From NCBI GenBank assembly GCA_964505215.1, contig CAZDGU010000005.1:157955-221954 (forward strand): a stretch of 64,000 bases of DNA, given 5' to 3'. How positions within the stretch are numbered: the stretch's first letter is position 1; each line of letters starts with the position of its first letter. This document shows, in pieces, positions 53,607-61,398 of the stretch. Source of the stretch: Gracilimonas sp964505215. GTDB lineage: Bacteria > Bacteroidota > Rhodothermia > Balneolales > Balneolaceae. The notes beneath the pieces were generated by a model, which ran no database searches, was not told the origin of the DNA, and saw only the letters and a list, made by a program, of their open reading frames with translations. The translations under genes were made by a program, and so were the position numbers.

Positions 53607-53698
53607 GTGAAACCGCTGCACATTGTATTGAATTTTTGCCGGCCTTATTCTTACTGACTGATTTCATCGACATAAGAAGTGTGGCTATTTCCTTAAAG

Positions 53699-54778
53699 CT
53701 ATTCGTCAACTGTAATTTTAAAAACAGCCGTTTTTGGGCGATTGGTTTTTCGTCCTTCTTGCTTGTCAGTAAGCAGTAAATCCTGAGCTGATTTTTCCTC
53801 AAACACCCTTTTAATATCCTTTATCTCTCCGGCCGGAATTCTTAGCAAATGGCATTTTTCTAAAAACACAGCCCCATTAAAACGCTCTATTTCTTGTTGA
53901 AGAATCGTTTGCAGATCTTCCCTGTTTTCAACTCGTAAAGAGTTTGTGCTAAACCGGTTATTATTTGCCAATTCCTCATTTCCAAGAATCTCACATAAAG
54001 CTGAAAACTGCGCATCACTTCCAATGGCCACCGTAATTAACACTCCGTCTTTGGCGGTAAAAACTTCTCCATAAGGTGCAATATTGGGATGAAGGGAACC
54101 CGATCGCTGTGGATTATTTTCATTCATTAACCAATTTGTAGCCTGATTTATAAGAGAGGCAATAGCGCTATCGTACAGGCTTACTTCAACACAAAATGCT
54201 TTTACCGGCTCTTTATTTTGCTTTAGCATGGCGCATAAAATTCCCTGCTTTAGCTGATGCGCTGCCAGCAAGTCAATCATAGCCAATGGAAATTTAGTGG
54301 GTGCACTTTCAGGCTGCCCATTTATACTCATAAAACCGGTTTCTGCCTGTACTATCAAATCATAGGCAACGCGCTCACTTTGGCTGCCAAATCCGGATAT
54401 GTTACCATAAATTACGGTTGGATTTAGCTTTTTAAGATCCGCAAAGCTCAGCCCAAACTTTTCATCATCCCCTTTTTTGAAATTACTCAATACAAGGTCT
54501 GCTTCTCTGATATAATCCTGTACAAGGTTGAAATCTTCCGGATCGGTAAGATCTGCAAAAACCGCTTTCTTATTCCAATTTATGCTGGCGTAATAAGCTG
54601 AAGGTCCGCTTTCTGTTTCTCCGGACTGCCGCCAATTTCGGGTAACATCTCCGCCCGTTCTTTTATTTTCAATCTTGATTACATCAGCGCCTAATTCAGA
54701 AAAGAAGGTGCCTACCGCAGGCCCTGCCAGTACGCTTGCCAGCTCAACAACTTTCAGTCCTTTAAAAATTGAATTCAT
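53699..54778 (-). CDS. Class III CoA-transferase (CaiB/BaiF family)
   Basis: The 359-residue product shows the family start GLKVVELASVLAGPAVGTFF, LGADVIKIEN, and the catalytic Asp140 in VAYDLIVQAETGFMS, with later FCVEVSLYDSAIASL. These enzymes move CoA between carboxylic acids through an aspartyl thioester; carnitine, oxalate, bile acid and alpha-methylacyl-CoA enzymes belong here. Substrate unknown. Slightly shorter than many members (about 400). No acyl-CoA gene adjoins; the upstream neighbour is a marR gene. Confidence 0.85.
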   Translation of the reverse strand: MNSIFKGLKVVELASVLAGPAVGTFFSELGADVIKIENKRTGGDVTRNWRQSGETESGPSAYYASINWNKKAVFADLTDPEDFNLVQDYIREADLVLSNFKKGDDEKFGLSFADLKKLNPTVIYGNISGFGSQSERVAYDLIVQAETGFMSINGQPESAPTKFPLAMIDLLAAHQLKQGILCAMLKQNKEPVKAFCVEVSLYDSAIASLINQATNWLMNENNPQRSGSLHPNIAPYGEVFTAKDGVLITVAIGSDAQFSALCEILGNEELANNNRFSTNSLRVENREDLQTILQQEIERFNGAVFLEKCHLLRIPAGEIKDIKRVFEEKSAQDLLLTDKQEGRKTNRPKTAVFKITVDE

Positions 54779-54918
54779 AAACAGCCATTTGTTTGCAGCT
54801 CAACTTAACAAGGATGGGCGTTAAATACTGTTTCTTTCGGGCAAGAATTCTACTCCAAAACATCTGTAAAGCTCACTAAAATCAGGCTAAATAAAAATAC
54901 AGAAGCCCAACTTCATCT

Positions 54919-55377
54919 TTAATCTTTTTTCCCCAGCTTCTTACAAATTTCCCCTAATTGTTCTTTTTCCTCTTCTGTTAACACGGCAAACTCTTCTCTT
55001 ATTTTTTGCAGATGCTGTGGGAAAAAGTCTTCAATGAAATCACGGCCTTTATCCGTAAGACTGATGATTACCGACCGTAAATCTTCCGGGTTTTTCTTCT
55101 TTTCAACCAGTTCTCCTTTCAGCAAGTTATCAATCACCATGGTGATATTTCCGCCGGATTTTAACAGCTTTTTCCCCAATTCCTTTTGATTTAAAGGCCC
55201 GATATGAAACAAGGCCTCCAGCACGCCAAATTGGCTAATGGTAAGATTGGCTTCCATTAGATGGCGAGCCAGCCGGTTATTTACGCTTTCGCTGGCGCGG
55301 GTAAGTTTAATAAAAGCGTTTAAAGTAGCTTTGTCCTGCTCGGTTCCTTTATAATGCGTTCCCATATTAACTATCAC
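54919..55377 (-). CDS. MarR-family transcriptional regulator
   Basis: The 152-residue product is all helix plus a winged helix-turn-helix: LTISQFGVLEALFHIGPLNQKELGKKLLKS (two parts), GGNITMVIDNLL, then the wing VEKKKNPEDLRSVIISLTDKG. MarR proteins are dimeric repressors released by small aromatic ligands or oxidants. The CoA-transferase gene downstream on the same strand is a possible target (inference). Confidence 0.87.
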   Translation of the reverse strand: MIVNMGTHYKGTEQDKATLNAFIKLTRASESVNNRLARHLMEANLTISQFGVLEALFHIGPLNQKELGKKLLKSGGNITMVIDNLLKGELVEKKKNPEDLRSVIISLTDKGRDFIEDFFPQHLQKIREEFAVLTEEEKEQLGEICKKLGKKD

Positions 55378-55413
55378 TGCTTATTATGCTCTAAGCACCA
55401 ATTTTATTAGGGC

Positions 55414-56187
55414 TTAGCTGGTAAAATCGTAGCTCACTGAAACCGGAGCATGGTCAGAAATATCCCATTTTTTTTCGATCTCGGCAATTTGGGCCTTTTT
55501 TGCCAATTCTTGGCTTGCTAAGTGATAATCAATCCGCCAGCCTTTGTTCCGTTCTTTTGATGCAGCGCGGTAGCTCCACCAGCTGTACAAGTCCGGTTTG
55601 TTGGGGTGAAGTTGACGAAAAACATCGTGATAGCCAACATCTAAAAAGTCGGTTACCCACTGCCTTTCTTCCGGTAAAAATCCGGACGTTCTATGCTGCT
55701 TACTTGGATTATGAATATCAATTTCGGTATGACAAATGTTGAAGTCGCCACAAAAAACGGTCGGCTTACTGTCCTCAACATATTTCTTCCCGAACTTTAT
55801 GAAGTGCTCCAGGAATTCCATTTTCAAATCCTGGCGAATATCGCCGGTGGTTCCGCTGGGTGCATACACGCTAAAAACACGAAAGTCTTCATATTCCAGC
55901 ATCATCACGCGGCCTTCACTGTCAATCCAGTCCACGCCTATGCCTTTTTCAACCTTAAGCGGTTCTATTTTGGAATACATGGCCACTCCGGAATATCCTT
56001 TTTTTTCGGCAGTGTGGTAGTATTTATGATATCCCAGCTCATTAACTTCTTTTGGGACCTGATCTTCAAGTGCCCGCAGTTCCTGAATACAAATAATATC
56101 GGGATTGCTTTCTTCTACCCAATCCACAAATCCCTTTCGGTGCGCGGCTCTGATACCGTTTACGTTGTACGAACTTATTTTAATCAA
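55414..56187 (-). CDS. xth: Exodeoxyribonuclease III
   Basis: The 257-residue product has NVNGIRAA, IICIQELRA (metal-binding Glu34), CGDFNICHTEIDIHNP and a final SDHAPVSV, the DNase I-like endonuclease/exonuclease/phosphatase set typical of ExoIII. It nicks abasic sites and degrades 3' ends in base-excision repair. It lies six bases after tyrS in a four-gene set. Confidence 0.9.
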   Translation of the reverse strand: MIKISSYNVNGIRAAHRKGFVDWVEESNPDIICIQELRALEDQVPKEVNELGYHKYYHTAEKKGYSGVAMYSKIEPLKVEKGIGVDWIDSEGRVMMLEYEDFRVFSVYAPSGTTGDIRQDLKMEFLEHFIKFGKKYVEDSKPTVFCGDFNICHTEIDIHNPSKQHRTSGFLPEERQWVTDFLDVGYHDVFRQLHPNKPDLYSWWSYRAASKERNKGWRIDYHLASQELAKKAQIAEIEKKWDISDHAPVSVSYDFTS

Positions 56188-56192
56188 AAGAC

Positions 56193-57407
56193 TTATTTGG
56201 CTTTTATAATTCCGAAATTTCTCTTTCCAACCTTCAGTGTGTGTTCGTCACCTTCTGCAAAAGTAATGGTGTGATTGATATCCTTCACTTTCTCATCATC
56301 AACGCTGATTCCGCCCTGCTTAATCATTCGCTTGGTTTCGCCATTACTGGGAGAAAATCCTGTTTCAGCCACAATATCCAGCAGTCTGATTTCCTTACCG
56401 GTTTCAAAAAGAAACTCAGGCGCATCATCCGGTACTTCTTTGTTTATAACGGTTTGCTCAAAATATTTTTTCGCTCCTTTAGCCGCTTCTTCCCCGTGAT
56501 ACATGCGCACAATGGTAAACGCCAGATCGTGTTTAGCATTACGCGGATCTTTTTTGATGCGCTCTTTTATTTGAGGAAGCTCGTCGGTATCCACGTCGGT
56601 AATTAATTCGTAATAAGTATAAATCAATTCATCCGGAACCGATAGCGCCTTCCCGTACATTTCGTTTGGCTCTTCGGTAATACCAATGTAATTATCGTAC
56701 GATTTAGACATTTTTGCAGAGCCATCGGTACCAACCAGCAGCGGCATCATCAGGCAAACCTGCGGTTCTTGCCCATTTTCTTTTTGAAGCTGCCTTCCTA
56801 CCAATAAATTAAATTTTTGATCGGTTCCGCCCAGTTCCACATCTGCTTTCAGGTGAACCGAATCCTGGCCTTGCGCCAGCGGATATAAAAACTCATGCAG
56901 CGAAATCGGCTCGTTATTGTTGAACCGTTTGGAGAAATCATCCCGTTCAATCATACGGGCAACGGTAAGCTTAGAAGATAACTTGATGACATCCATAAAG
57001 TTCATGCCACTCAGCCAATCATTATTATTGGTAAGGGTAAGCTTATCCTCATCTAAAATGCTGTTGGCCTGCTCTATATATGTTTTCGCGTTTTCCATCA
57101 CTTCCTCTTCGGTAAGCGGAGGGCGGGTTTTATTCTGCCCCGAAGGATCTCCAATCATAGCCGTAAAACCACCGATTATAAGCACAACCTGATGCCCTAA
57201 ATCCTGAAACTGCCTCATTTTCCGCAGGATTACAGAATGCCCTAAATGAAGGTCCGGTCGCGTGGGGTCAACTCCCAGTTTTATAATAAGAGGCTTATTT
57301 TCTTCTTTAGACTTTTTAAGCTTTTTGATGAGTTCTTCTTCCGGTACAATTTCGGTTGTACCTCTTCGAATAATTTCGAGCTGTTCCTCTACTGGTAAAA
57401 ATGACAT
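56193..57407 (-). CDS. tyrS: Tyrosyl-tRNA synthetase
   Basis: The 404-residue product has the class I HIGH-type motif RPDLHLGHSVIL, the KMSKS motif SAKMSKSYDN and a C-terminal S4 RNA-binding domain (EIRLLDIVAETG region to KRNFGIIKAK). It charges tRNA-Tyr. It abuts cvpA directly and precedes xth by five bases. Confidence 0.94.
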   Translation of the reverse strand: MSFLPVEEQLEIIRRGTTEIVPEEELIKKLKKSKEENKPLIIKLGVDPTRPDLHLGHSVILRKMRQFQDLGHQVVLIIGGFTAMIGDPSGQNKTRPPLTEEEVMENAKTYIEQANSILDEDKLTLTNNNDWLSGMNFMDVIKLSSKLTVARMIERDDFSKRFNNNEPISLHEFLYPLAQGQDSVHLKADVELGGTDQKFNLLVGRQLQKENGQEPQVCLMMPLLVGTDGSAKMSKSYDNYIGITEEPNEMYGKALSVPDELIYTYYELITDVDTDELPQIKERIKKDPRNAKHDLAFTIVRMYHGEEAAKGAKKYFEQTVINKEVPDDAPEFLFETGKEIRLLDIVAETGFSPSNGETKRMIKQGGISVDDEKVKDINHTITFAEGDEHTLKVGKRNFGIIKAK

Positions 57408-57977
57408 TTAATTTTCTTTATGGTTATTTAAAAATGGAATATTTTCTAATGGATTATATGCGCCAATGTTTTTCTTAAGCGTTTCGGTATAATTTTCGGC
57501 GCCGGGGTAAATCATAGCAACCCCATTATAGGTAAATGGAGCCAAGTAAATAACACCGGAATATAAATATGATTCATTCCGGGCCTGTTCGCTTGGAGTA
57601 TTAAAACCGGACAAAAGAAGCAGCACGGCGCTAACTATCAACCCGCTTTTCAAAGCACCAAAAACGGCTCCCAGCAGTCGATTCACAGTGCTCAGTTTAA
57701 CGGCCTTTAATAATTCTTTTGTGGCATAAGCTATCAGCGCTACTATGCCAACCGTTCCAATAAAAAGCATGGCACCGGAAATAAACGGTACGTACGATGC
57801 GCCTTCCTCAAAAAAAGGAGCTATAATTCCGGTAAAAACATCCAGATAGTTAAAGGTTATAAAGATAGCGAGAATAATTCCTGCAATATTCAGCACTTCT
57901 TTTACCAAGCCATTTACGGCCCCTTTATATCCAAAATAAAGAATAGGTACGGCAATAATCAGATCTAAGACTGGCAT
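57408..57977 (-). CDS. CvpA-family membrane protein
   Basis: The 189-residue product has four hydrophobic helices and the CvpA pattern MPVLDLIIAVPILYFGYKGAVNG and VNRLLGAVFGALKSGLIVSAVLL. CvpA was named for colicin V production and affects envelope integrity; the exact role is unsettled. It lies four bases after the yqeY-type gene and touches tyrS. Confidence 0.85.
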   Translation of the reverse strand: MPVLDLIIAVPILYFGYKGAVNGLVKEVLNIAGIILAIFITFNYLDVFTGIIAPFFEEGASYVPFISGAMLFIGTVGIVALIAYATKELLKAVKLSTVNRLLGAVFGALKSGLIVSAVLLLLSGFNTPSEQARNESYLYSGVIYLAPFTYNGVAMIYPGAENYTETLKKNIGAYNPLENIPFLNNHKEN

Positions 57978-57981
57978 GCCG

Positions 57982-58440
57982 TTAGCTGTTTAATTCTTCT
58001 TTCACCACTTTACTTACTAAAGAGCCGTCTGCCTGTCCTTTTAGTTGCCCCATAACCGGGCCCATTACTTTCCCCATATCTTGCATTCCGGCAGCTCCAA
58101 TAGCGCTGATCCTTTCTTTAACAATACGGCGGATTTCATCTTCACTCAACATTTCGGGCAGGTACGCTTCTATGATCTTCAGCTCTTCTTTTTCTTTATC
58201 CGCTAAATCCTGGCGACTGCCCTGCTCAAACTGCTCAATAGATTCTTTTCGCTGTTTGGCGGCTTTCATCAGTACTTCTATCGCCTGCTCGTCAGTGAGT
58301 TCTGCTTCTCCGCCTTTGCGTTCGCTGATTTCCTTCTCCATCAGCCTGGCTTTCAAAGAGCGCAGTACCTGAAGCCTATCTTTAGCTTTGGCTTTCATGG
58401 CCTCGGTTATGTCTTCAATTATTTGATTTTTAATACTCAT
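57982..58440 (-). CDS. GatB/YqeY domain protein
   Basis: The 152-residue product matches the YqeY family: LQVLRSLKARLMEKEISERKGG (in two pieces), ELTDEQAIEVLMKAAKQRKES, LKIIEAYLPEMLS and the tail VMGQLKGQADGSLVSKVVKEEL. The domain resembles the tRNA-binding part of GatB; its standalone function is not known. An AAAGGAGG ribosome-binding site precedes the ATG by eight bases. Confidence 0.88.
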   Translation of the reverse strand: MSIKNQIIEDITEAMKAKAKDRLQVLRSLKARLMEKEISERKGGEAELTDEQAIEVLMKAAKQRKESIEQFEQGSRQDLADKEKEELKIIEAYLPEMLSEDEIRRIVKERISAIGAAGMQDMGKVMGPVMGQLKGQADGSLVSKVVKEELNS

Positions 58441-58474
58441 AATTAATTCCTCCTTTGCTAAAAATACTCAAAAA

Positions 58475-58508
58475 AAAAGGTTACACAATTTCTTTTGTGT
58501 AACCTTTT
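58475..58508 (-). terminator. Intrinsic terminator of the rpmB-rpmG-DUF4295 set
   Basis: Read on the minus strand, AAAAGGTTACACAA pairs with TTGTGTAACCTTTT around a 6-nt loop, followed by more T residues. It lies 24 bp after the DUF4295 stop. Confidence 0.8.
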
Positions 58509-58531
58509 AAAATCGTGGTAAGTAAAAAAAA

Positions 58532-58702
58532 TCAGCCTTTATTCTGCTGAATAAAAGCCTTTACATTGTCTTGCTCTACCATTAATTCTTTATAGGCGAA
58601 TTTACCTTTATTATTTTTTGTAGAAAGAACAACCTTCGCCATCTTGCGGTGGGTTCCTTTTCCTTTCAGTGCTTCTTCTCCAAATGCTTGCTTCTTAGCC
58701 AT
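58532..58702 (-). CDS. DUF4295 family small basic protein
   Basis: A 56-residue, lysine-rich product read directly from the sequence: it begins MAKKQAFGEEALKG and ends with AFIQQNKG, start 58702, stop 58532. The family is restricted to Bacteroidota and relatives and occurs beside rpmB-rpmG, which suggests a ribosome-associated role; a Bacteroidota-specific large-subunit protein (called bL38) has been reported and may be this family, which I cannot confirm. It follows rpmG by eight bases. Confidence 0.85.
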   Translation of the reverse strand: MAKKQAFGEEALKGKGTHRKMAKVVLSTKNNKGKFAYKELMVEQDNVKAFIQQNKG

Positions 58703-58710
58703 AACTACAG

Positions 58711-58875
58711 TTATTTAATTTCTTTGTGAACAGTGTGTTTACGAAGAACAGGATTATATTTTTTCAGTTCAAGCCTATCGGTTGTTGTTCTTCGGTTTTT
58801 AGTAGTAACATAACGAGATGAACCGGGTTTTTCGGTGCACTCTAAAATAACCTGAACTCTGTTTCCTTTTGCCAT
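58711..58875 (-). CDS. rpmG: 50S ribosomal protein L33
   Basis: A 54-residue product beginning MAKGNRVQVILECTEKPG and containing YVTTKNRRTTTDRLELKKY, which is the L33 pattern. It lacks the paired CxxC zinc motifs. It lies four bases after rpmB and eight before the DUF4295 gene. Confidence 0.92.
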   Translation of the reverse strand: MAKGNRVQVILECTEKPGSSRYVTTKNRRTTTDRLELKKYNPVLRKHTVHKEIK

Positions 58876-58879
58876 GGTT

Positions 58880-59125
58880 TTATACTTCTTTTAAAAGAGT
58901 TCCTTTTTTCTGCGCATCTTTAAGTACTGCAGAAATTCCCTTCTTATTAATAGTTCTTACCGTTTTTGCAGAAACTTTGAGCGTTACCCATCTATCCTCT
59001 TCAGGGATATAAAAACGACGCTTTTGCAGGTTTAATTGAAAGCGATGTTTGCTCTTATTGTTTGCTTTTGATGAACGGTATCCGTTCAAAGCTCCTTTTC
59101 CAGTAATATCGTCTTTTCGCGACAT
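58880..59125 (-). CDS. rpmB: 50S ribosomal protein L28
   Basis: The 81-residue product follows the Bacteroidota L28 pattern: ITGKGALNG, SKANNKSKHRF, LNLQKRRFYIPEEDRW and VSAKTVRTINKKGI. The N-terminal Cys found in zinc-binding L28 is replaced (R-K-D-D). First gene of a three-gene ribosomal set. Confidence 0.93.
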   Translation of the reverse strand: MSRKDDITGKGALNGYRSSKANNKSKHRFQLNLQKRRFYIPEEDRWVTLKVSAKTVRTINKKGISAVLKDAQKKGTLLKEV

Positions 59126-59395
59126 CGTTGATTCCGTTTATTCATAATGAAAATAGACACCAAAGATAGAACTATAATTACCAAAGTTCAACGATTTACA
59201 ACCCAAAAAATCTAATTATTAACATTTTTCTTACTTATCCACATTTACAACCTGTTTTTTCTACGCTCAATTTCCCTCCAGACATGCTATCTCTATTATT
59301 TTAAACAAAAGTAACGCCTTTTTTTGATTTTGCCTGTGTAAGCTCTATTTTCAGGCGTCAATTAACTCATCTTACAAAGCTATCACTCCAAAATT

Positions 59396-61333
59396 ATGGC
59401 AAAAAAACAAAGTTCGGATTACAAGGCGTCAAACATTCAAGTTTTAGAAGGCCTTGAAGCCGTACGGAAGCGCCCTGCAATGTACATTGGGGATACGGGC
59501 CAGCGAGGCCTGCACCACTTAATTAATGAAGTGGTTGATAACTCCATTGATGAAGCGCTTGCAGGTTATTGCGACCATATTACAGTTACTATTAATGAAG
59601 ACGGATCTATGACCATTCAGGATAATGGCCGTGGAATTCCCGTTGATACGCACGAAAAATTAGGCATCCCCGCTGTGGAAGTTGTGTTAACCAAACTGCA
59701 CGCCGGCGGAAAATTTGATAAAGATACGTACAAAGTATCAGGCGGTTTGCACGGCGTTGGTGTAAGTTGTGTAAACGGATTGGCCTCTCACTTCCTTGCT
59801 GAAATTCACCGCGACGGTAAAATTCATGTGATGGAATTTGAATATGGTAAAACCACTACACCGCTTTCTGTAAAAGGGGACACGGACATTACCGGTACCA
59901 AAATTACTTTCACCCCCGACCCTACCATATTTACCCAAACCACAGAATTTAAGTTCGATATTATTGCCGAGCGCATGAGAGAACTTGCTTTTCTGAATCC
60001 CGAAATTACCATCGAACTAATTGATGAGCGTGAAGAGGATGAAGAGCTTAAAAAAGAAGTTTATCATTATGATGGCGGTGTAAAAGACTTTGTAGAGTTT
60101 TTAGATGAAAACCGGGAGTCTATGTTAGACACTCCTATTCATATAACCGGTGAAATGGACAACGTTCCTGTTGAAATTGCAATTTCATACAATAGCTCCT
60201 TTTCAGAGAACGTCCACTCTTATGTAAACAATATTAATACACGGGAAGGAGGAAGCCACGTTTCCGGATTTCGCAGAGCTCTTACCCGATCTTTAAAAAC
60301 CTACGCCGAGAAGAACGGCCTTATTAAATCTAACAGTAAGATTTCTGTTTCCGGTGAAGATTTTCGTGAAGGTATGACTGCTGTACTAAGTGTTAAAGTT
60401 GCCGAACCCCAGTTTGAGGGACAAACAAAAACTAAATTAGGTAACTCGGAAGTACAAAGTGCTGTAGAAGTTATTGTTTACGATCAGCTTAGTGAGTATT
60501 TAGAGCAAAATCCTAAAACCGCTAAAAAGGTAATTGGGAAAGTAGTGCTCGCTGCAGAAGCACGCGAAGCTGCCCGAAAAGCGCGCCAGCTTGTTCAGCG
60601 TAAAAGCGTAATGAGCGGTGGCGGATTGCCCGGTAAGTTAGCTGATTGCTCTATTAAAGATCCCGAACACAGTGAAATTTATATAGTGGAGGGTGACTCT
60701 GCCGGTGGTTCCGCAAAAATGGGAAGAAACAGAAGTTTCCAGGCCATTTTGCCTCTGCGTGGTAAAATTCTAAACGTAGAGAAGGCTAAAATAAACCGGA
60801 TTTTGGAGAATAAAGAAATTCAGGCCATGATTACTGCCTTTGGTACCGGTGTAGGCCATGGCGATGATGATTTTGATATTGACAAGCTTCGCTATCACAA
60901 AATCATCATTATGACGGATGCGGATGTGGACGGTTCACACATTAGAACGTTACTGCTTACTTTCTTTTATCGATATATGCGCCCGCTTATCGAAAATGGG
61001 CATATTTATATTGCCACTCCGCCGCTATATCGCATCACCACCAGCAAAAGCCTGGAGTATGCCTGGGATGATGAAACCCGCGATAAGCTTATAAAAGAGC
61101 TAAAGAAAACTCGTAAAAAGTTTGATGTTTCGCGCTATAAAGGCCTTGGAGAGATGAACCCGGAACAGCTTTGGGAAACAACAATGGACCCTGAAACCAG
61201 AACCCTTCAACAAGTAAGTGTTGAAAGTGCTGCAGGGGCCGATAAACTTTTCTCCATATTAATGGGTGGAGAGGTAGAGCCCCGGAGAGCTTTTATTGAG
61301 CGCAATGCTAAATATGCTACCATCGACACATAA
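59396..61333 (+). CDS. gyrB: DNA gyrase subunit B
   Basis: The 645-residue product has the GHKL ATPase (VVDNSIDEALAGYCDHI, GRGIPVD, SGGLHGVGVSCVN) and TOPRIM domain (IVEGDSAGGSAK, ADVDGSHIRTL), with the C-terminal FDVSRYKGLGEMNPEQLW. With GyrA it introduces negative supercoils. The length is close to the short GyrB type of this phylum (the E. coli protein is longer). gyrA begins 65 bp on, so the pair forms an operon. Confidence 0.95.
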   Translation: MAKKQSSDYKASNIQVLEGLEAVRKRPAMYIGDTGQRGLHHLINEVVDNSIDEALAGYCDHITVTINEDGSMTIQDNGRGIPVDTHEKLGIPAVEVVLTKLHAGGKFDKDTYKVSGGLHGVGVSCVNGLASHFLAEIHRDGKIHVMEFEYGKTTTPLSVKGDTDITGTKITFTPDPTIFTQTTEFKFDIIAERMRELAFLNPEITIELIDEREEDEELKKEVYHYDGGVKDFVEFLDENRESMLDTPIHITGEMDNVPVEIAISYNSSFSENVHSYVNNINTREGGSHVSGFRRALTRSLKTYAEKNGLIKSNSKISVSGEDFREGMTAVLSVKVAEPQFEGQTKTKLGNSEVQSAVEVIVYDQLSEYLEQNPKTAKKVIGKVVLAAEAREAARKARQLVQRKSVMSGGGLPGKLADCSIKDPEHSEIYIVEGDSAGGSAKMGRNRSFQAILPLRGKILNVEKAKINRILENKEIQAMITAFGTGVGHGDDDFDIDKLRYHKIIIMTDADVDGSHIRTLLLTFFYRYMRPLIENGHIYIATPPLYRITTSKSLEYAWDDETRDKLIKELKKTRKKFDVSRYKGLGEMNPEQLWETTMDPETRTLQQVSVESAAGADKLFSILMGGEVEPRRAFIERNAKYATIDT

Positions 61334-61398
61334 ACCATTAAACCATTTTTTCTGATAATTTAAACTCAGACTAACCAACCTTTTTTATTTTATAATTT

